DNA of 64,000 nt. Source: JAVBMJ01 sp031551275. Lineage in GTDB: Bacteria; Bacteroidota; Bacteroidia; Bacteroidales; Rikenellaceae. The DNA lies in NCBI GenBank assembly GCA_031551275.1, contig JAVBNX010000009.1, positions 62,001 to 126,000 of the forward strand, read 5' to 3'. Positions 42,425 through 50,878 of the stretch are shown here, one piece after another. The position numbers were made by a program, and so were the translations under genes. The notes under the pieces were generated by a model. The model saw nothing but the letters and a program-made list of their open reading frames with translations, was not told the origin of the DNA and did not search any database. Each line of letters starts with the position of its first letter. The stretch's first letter is position 1.

Positions 42425-43831
42425 ATGAATATTAATATGAAGACCCTTATGAAAGCGACTCCTTTCCTTACCCTGCTGCCCGCCCTCCTTTTGACGGTCG
42501 GCTGCACGCCCCAAAAACAAAACATCAACGACCTCGCCCCCGAGCGCATCCGGTCGCTCGCCGGCCAGGCCTATATCTTCAGCTACCCGCTCGTGATGAA
42601 CTACGCCACGATGTACAAACAGGCCGTCGATGCCTCCTCGCCCGAGTATGTGGGCGGTTTCGGCGTCTTCCGCCATTACGGGTTCGCCACCTCGGACAAC
42701 AAGGACATCGTCTCGCCCAACAACGACACGCCCTATTCGTGGGCCTGGGTGGATGTGCGCAGCGAACCCTGGGTGCTGGTCATGCCCCCCGCGGACGACG
42801 ACCGCTATTACACCTCGCAATGGGACGACCTGTGGGGTTTCGTGCTCGACAGTCCCGGCTCGGTGATCGACGGCCAGCAGGGCGGCGATTACCTGATCGC
42901 CGCCGCGGATTGGGCCGGGACGGCGCCCCAGGGGATCAAACGGGTAATCCGCGGCGAATCGCGCCTGGTGGGCACGCTGACCCGCACGGGCGCCAACGGC
43001 CCCGATGACCTGCCCGCTATGCGGAAGGTCCAGGCGGGCTACAAGCTCATGCCCCTGCACCAGTACCTGGAGAGCCCCGCTCCCAAACCGGCCGAAAAGA
43101 TCGACTGGATCCCCTTCGTCAAGGGCGACGAGCATACGATCGCAGCCTTCAAGTACGTGAATTTCGCCCTGCCCTTTACCGTTCCCGATAAGGTGGACCG
43201 GCCGGCCCTGGACAGCATGGCCGTTCTGGGCATCGCCCCCGGCATGAAATGGGACACCACGGCGATGAGCGACGCCACCAAGGCCGCCCTGCGCGCCGGG
43301 ATCGCCGATGCGATCAAGGAGGTGGCCGTCTACCAGCTCCACGCCCAATCGGGTGTGATCTTCAATACGCGTGCGAAACTGCAAACCGACTACATCGCCC
43401 GGATGTTCGGTGTGGTGGAGGGTATCTTCGGCAATTACGCCTCGCAGGCCACCTACATCGCCTGGCACAAAGACGCTGACGGCAACCCGATCAATACGGC
43501 CACCGGCAGCTACAAGGTGACCTTTAAAAAGGACCGGACGCCCCCGGCCAAATACTTCTGGTCGATCACCATGTACAGCATGCCCGAGCGTTTTCTGGTA
43601 TCCAACCCCATCGACCGCTACTCGATCGGCAGCCGCAGCCCGCAGCTGAAGGCCAACCCCGACGGCAGCATCGATATCTACATCTCGAAGACCTCGCCGG
43701 GCAAGGCCCTGGAGAGCAACTGGCTACCCGCCCCCGACGGCGAACCGTTTATCATCATGCGCATATACGGCCCCGGACAGAGCGTGCTGGACGGCACCTA
43801 CGCGCTGCCGCCGATGGCCAGGTTGAAATAG
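42425..43831 (+). CDS. DUF1254/DUF1214 lipoprotein
   Basis: A 468-residue protein of the DUF1254-DUF1214 (COG5361) family: N-terminal domain with the AYIFSYPLVMNYATMY, VSPNNDTPYSWAWVD and YYTSQWDDLWG segments, C-terminal DUF1214 part with FWSITMYSMPERFLV and YIS...SPGKALESNWLPAP. Function of the family is unknown. The signal ends in lipobox TVGC, so the protein is envelope-anchored. Two in-frame ATGs (42425 and 42437) both give a good signal; 42425 is chosen because an AAAAGG sequence lies just before it. Converges with the CDF gene at 12 bp distance. Confidence 0.85.
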   Translation: MNINMKTLMKATPFLTLLPALLLTVGCTPQKQNINDLAPERIRSLAGQAYIFSYPLVMNYATMYKQAVDASSPEYVGGFGVFRHYGFATSDNKDIVSPNNDTPYSWAWVDVRSEPWVLVMPPADDDRYYTSQWDDLWGFVLDSPGSVIDGQQGGDYLIAAADWAGTAPQGIKRVIRGESRLVGTLTRTGANGPDDLPAMRKVQAGYKLMPLHQYLESPAPKPAEKIDWIPFVKGDEHTIAAFKYVNFALPFTVPDKVDRPALDSMAVLGIAPGMKWDTTAMSDATKAALRAGIADAIKEVAVYQLHAQSGVIFNTRAKLQTDYIARMFGVVEGIFGNYASQATYIAWHKDADGNPINTATGSYKVTFKKDRTPPAKYFWSITMYSMPERFLVSNPIDRYSIGSRSPQLKANPDGSIDIYISKTSPGKALESNWLPAPDGEPFIIMRIYGPGQSVLDGTYALPPMARLK

Positions 43832-43843
43832 CTCCCGGCGCCC

Positions 43844-44740
43844 CTATTTTTCGGGTTCCATGTGGATGGTAATGTGAGCTGAGGGGCCGTAGCGCTCCCT
43901 CAGTTTGCTTTCGAGTTCGCAAACCTTTTTGTGCGCCTCCCCCAGCGGGGTCTGGGGCGCCATCCGGATGTGCATTTCGATGGCTATCCGCTCGCCGATC
44001 TTGCGCGTGCGCAGGTTGTGCGGGTCAAAAACCCCCTCCTGCGCGCGCACGATCTCCAGGATGTGCTCCAAAACCTCGTCAGGCAGCGATTTCTCCATCA
44101 ATTCGTCCAAACTGGGCTTCATCAGCATAACGGCCGTCCGGATGATGAAGTAGCTGACCGCCAGGGCCGCCACCGGGTCCAGGATTACCCATTTGTCGCC
44201 CAGAAGGACCGCGCCCCCGATGCCGATCATCGTCCCGACCGAGGAGAACGCGTCGCTGCGGTGGTGCCACGCGTTGGCGATTACCGCGTCAGACCTCACG
44301 GCACGCCCCTCTCTGACCGTGTAGCGGTAGAGGATCTCCTTGGAGAGCACCGAGACCGCCGCGGCGATCAACGCCACCATGCCCGGGCGCTCCAGGACCT
44401 CCCCGCGTACCACGGTCAGGATCCTTTCGACCGCGTTCCAGGCGATGCCGACCCCCACCAAAAGCAGGATCAAACCGACCAGCAGGGTGGCCAGCGCCTC
44501 GAATTTCCCGTGGCCGTATTGGTGGTCGTGGTCGCTGGGCTTGCCCGATATGCGCACCAAAACGAGCACTATCGCATCGGTTACCAGGTCGGAGAGCGAG
44601 TGGACGGCATCGGCGACCATCGCCGCGCTCCGCCCCAGGATGCCGGCCGCGAATTTCAGCGCCACCAACGCGAGGTTGACCGCACTCCCGATCAGGGTTA
44701 CCCGGTAGATCCGTTTTTGCCTTTGATTGCCCGTATCCAT
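43844..44740 (-). CDS. Cation diffusion facilitator (FieF/CzcD-like divalent metal efflux)
   Basis: A 298-residue CDF transporter exporting Zn, Fe, Mn or similar in exchange for protons. Six spans are followed by a cytosolic ferredoxin-like C-terminal domain (about 205-298). The metal-site motifs are canonical: MVADAVHSLSDLVTD in span 2 and NAWHHRSDAFSS in span 5, in contrast to the other CDF-like protein of this window. Located between convergent and divergent neighbours as a single gene. Confidence 0.93.
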   Translation of the reverse strand: MDTGNQRQKRIYRVTLIGSAVNLALVALKFAAGILGRSAAMVADAVHSLSDLVTDAIVLVLVRISGKPSDHDHQYGHGKFEALATLLVGLILLLVGVGIAWNAVERILTVVRGEVLERPGMVALIAAAVSVLSKEILYRYTVREGRAVRSDAVIANAWHHRSDAFSSVGTMIGIGGAVLLGDKWVILDPVAALAVSYFIIRTAVMLMKPSLDELMEKSLPDEVLEHILEIVRAQEGVFDPHNLRTRKIGERIAIEMHIRMAPQTPLGEAHKKVCELESKLRERYGPSAHITIHMEPEK

Positions 44741-44744
44741 CCTG

Positions 44745-44752
44745 CAAAGTTA
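44745..44752 (-). promoter_or_regulatory. -7 element of the CDF efflux gene
   Basis: TAACTTTG on the minus strand, perfect match to TAnnTTTG, 4 nt upstream of the ATG; predicts an almost leaderless transcript. Confidence 0.5.
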
Positions 44753-44773
44753 GGATTTTTGCGAATTTAACCG

Positions 44774-44781
44774 TAAACTTG
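44774..44781 (+). promoter_or_regulatory. -7-like element of the secreted hydrolase gene
   Basis: TAAACTTG, one base off TAnnTTTG, 23 nt upstream of the ATG at 44805; back-to-back with the CDF promoter. Confidence 0.45.
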
Positions 44782-44804
44782 CCATTCAAACCCTTTTCGA
44801 ATTT

Positions 44805-45659
44805 ATGAAAAAAACGCTTCTGACCCTGATCCTGGCCTCGCTCTCCTGCATCGCTCTGGCCCGCCAACGCATCGTGATCCCCCTCTGGCCCGAAGGCAAG
44901 GCCCCCGGCGAGAGCGGCTTGAAAGAGGAGATGCCCAACGAGGGCTATTATAAGAACACCACCACGGCCGAATTGTGGGTCTACCTGCCCGACAAGGCCA
45001 AAGCCAACGGCAAGGCGGTGGTCATCTGCCCCGGCGGAGGCTACCACGCGTTGGTAATCGGCCGCGAGGGCGTAGCCCCCTCCGAGTGGTTCAACGAGAT
45101 GGGCATCGCGGGCATCGTGCTCAAGTACCGCATGCCCAACGGCAACCCCGATATTCCCAAGTCCGACGTATTGAAAGCCATCGAGACCGTCCGAGAACGC
45201 GCGGCGGAGTGGGGGATCGACCCCGCAAAGATCGGCGTGATGGGCTACTCGGCGGGCGGACACCTGGCTTCGATGGCCTCCACACACTTTACCTCGCCCA
45301 AGAACCGCCCCGATTTCGCCGTTTTGATCTACCCGGTCGTCACCCTCAAAGAGGGCTTAGGCCATATGGGCTCGCGCTACAATCTGATCGGCAGGGAGTA
45401 TAAGCCTGCCCTGGTCGCCGAATACTCCAACGAATTGAAGGTAACGGAGGCCACCCCGCCGACGTTCATCGGCTTCAGCTCCGACGACAAAACCGTCGAC
45501 CCCCGCAACGGGACGCTCTACTACGACGCCCTGAAAGGCGCCGGGGTCAAGGAGTGCGAACTCCACATCTACCCCTCGGGCGGCCACGGCTGGCCCGCCC
45601 CGTTCCGGTACGAGGACGAGTACCGCGCCGCGCTCTCGCGCTGGCTCTCGGAGCGGTAG
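44805..45659 (+). CDS. Secreted alpha/beta hydrolase (acetylesterase/lipase type), copy 1
   Basis: A 284-residue exported hydrolase: signal peptide MKKTLLTLILASLSCIALA, oxyanion segment VICPGGGYHAL (about 72-82), nucleophile elbow GYSAGGH (Ser near 148), Asp in FSSDDKTVDP and His in GGHGWPAP near the C-terminus. This set is typical of acetyl-xylan-esterase-like and other carbohydrate esterases of the alpha/beta superfamily. A close paralogue lies at 50879-51736. The exact ester substrate is unknown. Followed by a strong bidirectional terminator. Confidence 0.87.
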   Translation: MKKTLLTLILASLSCIALARQRIVIPLWPEGKAPGESGLKEEMPNEGYYKNTTTAELWVYLPDKAKANGKAVVICPGGGYHALVIGREGVAPSEWFNEMGIAGIVLKYRMPNGNPDIPKSDVLKAIETVRERAAEWGIDPAKIGVMGYSAGGHLASMASTHFTSPKNRPDFAVLIYPVVTLKEGLGHMGSRYNLIGREYKPALVAEYSNELKVTEATPPTFIGFSSDDKTVDPRNGTLYYDALKGAGVKECELHIYPSGGHGWPAPFRYEDEYRAALSRWLSER

Positions 45660-45660
45660 C

Positions 45661-45696
45661 AACGAAAAAAGGCAGCCGAGGCTACCTTTTTTCGTT
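45661..45696 (+). terminator. Bidirectional Rho-independent terminator
   Basis: Stem AACGAAAAAAGGcAGCC / GGCTaCCTTTTTTCGTT with a 2-nt loop; T6 tract on both strands. Separates the convergent hydrolase and small barrel protein genes. Confidence 0.9.
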
Positions 45697-45707
45697 ATGC
45701 GATTGGT

Positions 45708-46226
45708 TTAGAATAGATAGGCTACACCGCACGAAAGGTTGAATCGGGCGTCATATTCGCCGATCTTTCCTCTGAGTTCGGCGTTAAGCAACCAGTTGGA
45801 ACCCAGGCGATAGTCTGCTCCGCCGCCGATCACAAAATTGAGGTAATCCTCTGAGCTTTTCCGACTTTCGTGGAAGAAGCCGGTGTAGTAGGCCACATGT
45901 GAAATCCATTTCATGTAAGACAAACCGGCGAGGGGATAGAGGTTGAACCTGCCCACTTTGAAGAGGTAGTGCATATCGGCGGTTATATCCCATATGGTGG
46001 TGCCGTATTTTTCGAAGAAGTAATTGAACGAAGGCTCGATCCGGAGATTATCGGTAAAGTTGTACTGATACTTCAAGCCGATACCTTTGTTGCCAAACGC
46101 ATTGCCGAATCCAAAGTTAAAATTTGCGCCGGCAGCCATGTCGCCTTTGGATTGTGCCGAAACGGATACGCTTGCCAGTGCGAAAAGGGCCGCGATGAGG
46201 GTTTTTAAAGTAGTTTTCATGCTCAT
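45708..46226 (-). CDS. Small outer-membrane beta-barrel protein
   Basis: A 172-residue protein with a signal peptide (MSMKTTLKTLIAALFALASVSVSAQ) and eight or so short amphipathic strands ending in an aromatic residue (LSCGVAYLF). It belongs to the OmpW/OmpX-sized porin-family group seen widely in Bacteroidota. Function not assignable. It starts 26 bp downstream of the FkbM methyltransferase stop and could be read through from that operon, although it is more AT-rich than those genes. Confidence 0.8.
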   Translation of the reverse strand: MSMKTTLKTLIAALFALASVSVSAQSKGDMAAGANFNFGFGNAFGNKGIGLKYQYNFTDNLRIEPSFNYFFEKYGTTIWDITADMHYLFKVGRFNLYPLAGLSYMKWISHVAYYTGFFHESRKSSEDYLNFVIGGGADYRLGSNWLLNAELRGKIGEYDARFNLSCGVAYLF

Positions 46227-46252
46227 AAGGTATTAGGTTAGCGGGTAAAAGC

Positions 46253-46990
46253 CTAAGGCAAAAAGATAATATCCCCTTCTTCTTCCAGGCAGCCGTCCGC
46301 GGCGGGCACGAGTTTCCCTTTGTCGAGTTTCATCGCCCGGTATCCCATCGGCAGCAGCAGCGCGAGGATCCCCTCCAGGTTGGGGGGCCAGACCTCGACC
46401 TGCAGGATGGGCCTGTGTTTGGCGATGATCTCCTTCAGCCGCCCCAGGACCGTCAGTTCGAACCCTTCTATGTCGCACTTTATCAGGTCGATGCGCTCCA
46501 ATCCGCAGAGCAAATCCTCCGGCCGCTTCATTTGGGCCTCGAAGGCGAACTCCTGCGCGGCGATCTCCCCGTCGTTTTTGGGGTCGTAAATGTGGGGCAG
46601 CCCCGTGCGCAGGTAACCCACCCCGGGCGAGGTAACCAACGTCACTTTTCCCTCCTCGCCGCCCAGCGCGTAAGGCAGGTAAACGATGTTCTTCCTGCGC
46701 TTTGCCGCACGGCGCAACACGTTGTTGTAGACCCCGATGGGCTCGATCGCGTAGACTTTGCCCGACGGCCCCGTCCAGCGCGAAAAATTAAGGGTGTAGT
46801 ACCCCAGGTTGGCCCCGATATCGACGATCACGTCGCCTTTTTTGACCAGTTTTTTGGCGTGGTAGTGGTATTCGAACTCCGGATTCCCCCGCAGCAGCCC
46901 CAAACGGAACATGGTCAAAAAATTCCATTGCAGCGTGCGCAGGTAATTCTCCAGGCTCAGGTGCCGGAACAGCCAACGCTTGACGCTCAT
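46253..46990 (-). CDS. FkbM-family SAM-dependent methyltransferase
   Basis: A 245-residue methyltransferase of the FkbM family, which O-methylates sugars and other small molecules. Motifs: VIVDIGANLGYYTL (SAM-binding motif I, about 60-73), VYAIEPIGVYNNVLRR, and LIKCDIEGFELTVL (about 173-186). The start is the ATG at 46990; an open frame continues upstream but is antisense-like shadow of the overlapping gene. ATG overlaps the stop of the cysteate-synthase-like gene by 4 bp, so it is translationally coupled to it. Substrate unknown; a lipid or polysaccharide head group would fit the context. Confidence 0.88.
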   Translation of the reverse strand: MSVKRWLFRHLSLENYLRTLQWNFLTMFRLGLLRGNPEFEYHYHAKKLVKKGDVIVDIGANLGYYTLNFSRWTGPSGKVYAIEPIGVYNNVLRRAAKRRKNIVYLPYALGGEEGKVTLVTSPGVGYLRTGLPHIYDPKNDGEIAAQEFAFEAQMKRPEDLLCGLERIDLIKCDIEGFELTVLGRLKEIIAKHRPILQVEVWPPNLEGILALLLPMGYRAMKLDKGKLVPAADGCLEEEGDIIFLP

Positions 46991-48351
46991 GGCTGCGCCT
47001 CGGTTTGCTCTCCCGTCTCCTCGGCCGCAGGCTCCTCTTTGACCCAGCCGTACAATGCCTCGACCCGGGTCAGCACGTCGTCCGCGTCGGGATCGAGCGG
47101 GAAGACGATCGAGGGTTTCAAATAGAACAGTTCCCCGCCTTTGGCCTCGATCTCCCTTTGCAGCAGCTTTTCGCCGCCCCCGGTAATGTTGAGCATAACG
47201 GTCGCTTTGGTGTCGATCATCCCCGTTTTCACGGCGTGGATCAGGCTCGCCAGCGCGACGGCCGGGGCGGGATGGATGTCCACCCCCTCGCTCTTTTCGA
47301 ACAATGCGGCCGCCTTCCTCGCCTGCGCGTTGGTGGCCACCAGGATATCCCCGCCGCTCTCCTTGATCGCGTCGTACATCCCCCCCGCGATGCCGTAGGG
47401 AGGCCGACGGTTGGAGAGCACCTTGGCGTCGATGATCTCCACATCCCTGCGCGCCTTGTTGTCGTCGTAGGGCAGCATATGGCGCGAATCCTTGCGCCAT
47501 GCGTCGTACATGGGCACGAAGGGCGCGTTCTGGCTGACCATCAGCTTCATCATGTGGTTGCCGTAGCTCCCGTCGGCGATCAGCCGCAGGTTGGCCTCCC
47601 AGGCCGCTATCGCCCCGGTCCCGGAGCCGACCGCCTGGAAGTAGTAGTCGGGTATGCGCCCGATGTGGGCGGCCGCGCTCAGCACCGTGGTCCCCATCCC
47701 GTCCCGGCGGGCCACGTTTTTGGCCCCGCCTTCCGCGAGGAAGTGCTCCGATTTCTGGACGATGCCGCTCAGGTGGATGGCGTCGAAGTAGTCCCCGCCC
47801 GATTTGGAGGCGATCAGCTTGACGCAATCTTTCAGAGGCTTCTCGAACCACATGGCGTCCAGGTTGTCCTCGGGCACGCACAAAAGCAGCGGGATGTCGT
47901 TCTCGGAGCAAACCTTGGCGAACGCCCGCGCCGTATTGCCCGCCGAGGCGACCACCAAAATGCGCTTTTCGTCTTTGGGCAGCCTGCCGCAAACGGTGTA
48001 GGCCTCGGTCTCCTTGAACGAGCAGGTGGTCATCAACGCGCCCTTGGCGGGAAAATAGCCGTTGAAGGTGATGTAGAGGTTTTCCAGCCCCAACTCATTG
48101 GCCAGTCCCACACTCTTATAGGTCACCGGCGCGCACGACCCCTTGAGTACCCGCTTGACGGGCAGCCAGTCGCAGAAGCGGTAGATGCCCCAGGTCGCGG
48201 GCCTGACCGTGAGCTTTTTGTTGCCGTATTGCGCCCTGACCAGCGAGGGGCTTTTGCAGGTGTGGTCCTCGAGGGTCCAGCCCTCGTCCCGGAACGACCG
48301 TCCGGTGGAGATCGTTTTCAGGTTATAATCCGTCGGTTTAAACTCTTTCAT
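46987..48351 (-). CDS. Cysteate-synthase-like PLP enzyme (threonine synthase fold)
   Basis: A 454-residue PLP enzyme of fold type II. It differs from housekeeping threonine synthase and shows the segments I associate with cysteate synthase (O-phosphoserine + sulfite to L-cysteate): WGIYRFCDWLPV, VTYKSVGLANELG with the PLP lysine at about K79, FNGYFPAKGA, VVASAGNTARAF, GGAKNVARRDGMGT, YYFQAVGSGTG and NITGGGEKLL. L-cysteate is the head-group precursor of capnine-type sulfonolipids made by Alistipes and relatives. The gene overlaps nspC and the FkbM gene by 4 bp each. A divergent threonine synthase cannot be fully excluded. Confidence 0.75.
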   Translation of the reverse strand: MKEFKPTDYNLKTISTGRSFRDEGWTLEDHTCKSPSLVRAQYGNKKLTVRPATWGIYRFCDWLPVKRVLKGSCAPVTYKSVGLANELGLENLYITFNGYFPAKGALMTTCSFKETEAYTVCGRLPKDEKRILVVASAGNTARAFAKVCSENDIPLLLCVPEDNLDAMWFEKPLKDCVKLIASKSGGDYFDAIHLSGIVQKSEHFLAEGGAKNVARRDGMGTTVLSAAAHIGRIPDYYFQAVGSGTGAIAAWEANLRLIADGSYGNHMMKLMVSQNAPFVPMYDAWRKDSRHMLPYDDNKARRDVEIIDAKVLSNRRPPYGIAGGMYDAIKESGGDILVATNAQARKAAALFEKSEGVDIHPAPAVALASLIHAVKTGMIDTKATVMLNITGGGEKLLQREIEAKGGELFYLKPSIVFPLDPDADDVLTRVEALYGWVKEEPAAEETGEQTEAQP

Positions 48352-49466
48352 GCCATTCGTTGCTTGTAATCTTCATACCCGAACTCCCTCAGGAGCCGGA
48401 ATTTTTCCTCTTTATCGATCAACCCGATGGAGGGGTGCGCCACCCCGTTGAACATCGTGGTCTTGACCATCGTGTAGTGGATCATATCCTCAAAAATAAC
48501 CTTGTCGCCTACCTGGGGAGCCTTTTCAAACGCCCAGTCGCCCATCTTGTCGCCCGCCAGGCAGCTGCATCCTCCCATTACCCAGCGCTGCTCGCCCTCG
48601 AGGGGCTCATGCGCCCCCCGGATAGCGGGCTTGTAGGGCATCTCCAAACAATCCGGCATATGGCAGGCGAAGGAGACGTCCAGCATGGCGGTATTGACCC
48701 CGCCGCTCAGGACCACATCCTCCACCGTGGAGAGCAAATAGCCCGTCTGCCAGGTAAAGGCGCTGCCCGGCTCGAGGATCACGCGCAGGTGGGGATAGCG
48801 CGCCCGGAAACCGGTAATGATCCCGATCAAGCGCTCCACGTCATACCCCTCGCGCGTCATCAGGTGCCCCCCGCCCATATTGACCCATCTGAGCCCGGAC
48901 AAAAAGCGCCCGAATCGCTCTTCGAAGCCGGCCAATGTCCGCGCGAGGTCATCCGCCGAGGATTCGCACAGCGCATGGAAATGCAGTCCCTCGATCCCCT
49001 CGGGCAGGAATTCAAGTCTCTCGATCCCCAGCCGTGACCCCGGCGTGCAGGGGTTGTACAGCACCGTCTCCACGGGCGACCACCCCGGATTGACCCGCAG
49101 CCCGCAGCTTACGCCCGAGGCCCGCTCCTTGAACCGCCCGTATTGCGCCAAGGAGTTGAAGGTAATGTGCGAACTCAGCTCGGCGATCCGGTCGAAGTCC
49201 CTGTCGTTGTAGACCGGCGCGTAGGTATGGGGCCGCGCCCCGAACTCCCCCGCGATCAGCCGGGCCTCCGCCAAAGAGGACGCCGTGGCCCCCGAAACGT
49301 ACTCCCGGATGATCGGAAATACCTTCCACGTCGCATTGGCTTTCAGGGCGAGGATGATCTCCGCCCCCGAACGCTCCTGCACCCGCGCGATCAGTTCAAG
49401 GTTGCGCCTTAACAGGCGCTCCTTGATCACATAACAGGGGGAAGGTATACTGGTTGTTTCTTTCAT
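48348..49466 (-). CDS. nspC: Carboxynorspermidine/carboxyspermidine decarboxylase
   Basis: A 372-residue PLP enzyme of the alanine-racemase/group IV decarboxylase fold that forms (nor)spermidine from the carboxy-polyamine. The PLP lysine lies in ILALKANATWKVF (about K42). Other family features are GLRVNPGWSPV, FHALCESSADDL (about 165-176), GGGHLMTREGYD and a C-terminal MIHYTMVKTTMFNG segment. With the upstream carboxynorspermidine synthase it makes the polyamine route that replaces S-adenosylmethionine decarboxylase in many gut Bacteroidota. Its end overlaps the cysteate-synthase-like gene by 4 bp. Confidence 0.93.
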   Translation of the reverse strand: MKETTSIPSPCYVIKERLLRRNLELIARVQERSGAEIILALKANATWKVFPIIREYVSGATASSLAEARLIAGEFGARPHTYAPVYNDRDFDRIAELSSHITFNSLAQYGRFKERASGVSCGLRVNPGWSPVETVLYNPCTPGSRLGIERLEFLPEGIEGLHFHALCESSADDLARTLAGFEERFGRFLSGLRWVNMGGGHLMTREGYDVERLIGIITGFRARYPHLRVILEPGSAFTWQTGYLLSTVEDVVLSGGVNTAMLDVSFACHMPDCLEMPYKPAIRGAHEPLEGEQRWVMGGCSCLAGDKMGDWAFEKAPQVGDKVIFEDMIHYTMVKTTMFNGVAHPSIGLIDKEEKFRLLREFGYEDYKQRMA

Positions 49467-49495
49467 GCGTCTTGAACCGGGCTTTCCAGAGTGGC

Positions 49496-49616
49496 GCTGT
49501 GCGCAGCGTGGGTCGAATTTTGCTTATCGTTCGGTCTTTCAACCGCAGCATACTAAACGTATGTGAGGATTGAAAGGGCGGAGGATAAGTGAAAGGCGGC
49601 CCGCTATCCGCGCAGC
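49496..49616. repeat. Long imperfect palindrome, copy B (about 120 bp)
   Basis: An inverted repeat centred at 49556 with arms of about 60 bp: ends GCTGTGC / GCGCAGC, core CATAC-TAAAC-GTATG, and inner arms pairing CTTATC/GATAAG and CTTTCAA/TTGAAAG. Length, end sequence, ATTTT position and CTTTC-AA position agree with copy A at 23490-23609, so both belong to one family. This copy lies between two genes on the same strand, upstream of nspC. Confidence 0.8.
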
Positions 49617-50809
49617 TACGGTAATTCCAGGTCTACGTTGAATTTTTCCACCCAGGGCAGGCCCTGCTCGCCGATCTCGGCCATGAAAGGGTCGGGGTCG
49701 AGCTGCTCGACATTGAGCACGCCCGGTCCCTGCCACAGCCCGCGCACGAACATTGCCGCGCCCAGCGCCGCCGGAACCCCGGTCGTATAGCTTACCGCCT
49801 GCGTCCCGGTCTCTTTGTAAGCCGCCTCGTGGTCGCAGTTGTTGTATATATAGTACGTCTTCTTTTCGCCGTCCTTTACCCCGCTGATGCGGCAGCCGAT
49901 CGAGGTCAGCCCGGTGTAGTTCTCGCCCAGGCTCTTGGGGTCGGGCAGAACGGCCTTCAGAAACTGGATCGGGACGATCTCCACGCCGTTGTACATGACC
50001 GGGTCGATCCGCGCCATGCCTATGTTCTGGATCACACGCAAATGGGTAAGGTACTCCTGCCCGAAGGTCATCCAGAAGCGCGCCCTTTGCAGGGTGGGGA
50101 AGTGTTTGACCAGCGATTCGAGCTCCTCGTGGTAGATCAGGTAGGACTCCTTGGGCCCGATCTCGGGGTAGGAGATGGGTTGGTGGATGGCGTGGGGCTC
50201 GGTCTCGATCCATTGGCCGTTCTGCCAGTATTTCCCCTTCTGGGTCACTTCGCGGATGTTGATCTCGGGGTTGAAGTTGGTCGCGAAGGCCATCCCGTGG
50301 TTGCCCGCGTTGCAGTCGATGATATCCAACGTGTGCATCTCGTCGAAGTAGTGCTTGGCCGCGTAGGCGGTGTAGATCGCCGAGCACCCCGGGTCGAATC
50401 CGCAGCCCAGGATGGCGGTCAGGCCGGCTTGTTTGAACCTGTCATGGTAGGCCCATTGCCACGAATACTCGAAGTGCGCCTCGTCCTTGGGCTCGTAGTT
50501 GGCCGTGTCGAGGTAGTTGACCCCGCATTGCAGGCACGCCTCCATAATGGTCAAATCCTGGTAGGGCAGGGCCACGTTGATCACGATCAGCGGCTTGTAG
50601 CTGTTCATCAACGCGCAAAGCTCCTCCACGCTGTCCGCATCGACCCTGGCAGTTTGGATCCGGTCGCCCCCTATGGCTTTGGCGATTTCGTCGCATTTCG
50701 ATTTGGTCCTGGAGGCCAGCATGATCTCGCTGAAAACCGGATTTTTGGCAGCCTTGTACGCCACGACCGTCCCGACGCCTCCGGCGCCGATGATTAAAAG
50801 TTTAGCCAT
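49616..50809 (-). CDS. Carboxynorspermidine synthase (saccharopine dehydrogenase family)
   Basis: A 397-residue NADPH-dependent enzyme that condenses a diamine with aspartate semialdehyde to a carboxy-polyamine. Rossmann motif LLIIGAGGVGTVVAYKAA is at 4-21; GCGFDPGCSAIYTAYAA (about 133-149) and the DIIDCNAGNHG segment are typical of the family members next to nspC. It sits directly upstream of nspC on the same strand, separated only by the palindrome. Saccharopine dehydrogenase proper is less likely given this neighbour. Confidence 0.92.
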   Translation of the reverse strand: MAKLLIIGAGGVGTVVAYKAAKNPVFSEIMLASRTKSKCDEIAKAIGGDRIQTARVDADSVEELCALMNSYKPLIVINVALPYQDLTIMEACLQCGVNYLDTANYEPKDEAHFEYSWQWAYHDRFKQAGLTAILGCGFDPGCSAIYTAYAAKHYFDEMHTLDIIDCNAGNHGMAFATNFNPEINIREVTQKGKYWQNGQWIETEPHAIHQPISYPEIGPKESYLIYHEELESLVKHFPTLQRARFWMTFGQEYLTHLRVIQNIGMARIDPVMYNGVEIVPIQFLKAVLPDPKSLGENYTGLTSIGCRISGVKDGEKKTYYIYNNCDHEAAYKETGTQAVSYTTGVPAALGAAMFVRGLWQGPGVLNVEQLDPDPFMAEIGEQGLPWVEKFNVDLELP

Positions 50810-50835
50810 AGTTTTTCAATGTACGTTTAGGGGTA

Positions 50836-50867
50836 CAAATTTAGGTAAACAATTCCGGACGGCAAAA
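50836..50867 (-). promoter_or_regulatory. Promoter of the carboxynorspermidine synthase gene
   Basis: Minus strand: TTTTG (50863-50867), a spacer of exactly 19 nt, and TAAATTTG (50836-50843), the textbook Bacteroidota arrangement, 26 nt before the ATG at 50809. Confidence 0.8.
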
Positions 50868-50878
50868 TGCTTTTTCCG

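Noticed and set aside
46991..47992. Upstream extension of the FkbM methyltransferase frame
   Set aside because: It lies out of frame within the cysteate-synthase-like gene and reads as Arg/Gly-rich shadow sequence; the ATG at 46990 overlaps that gene's stop.
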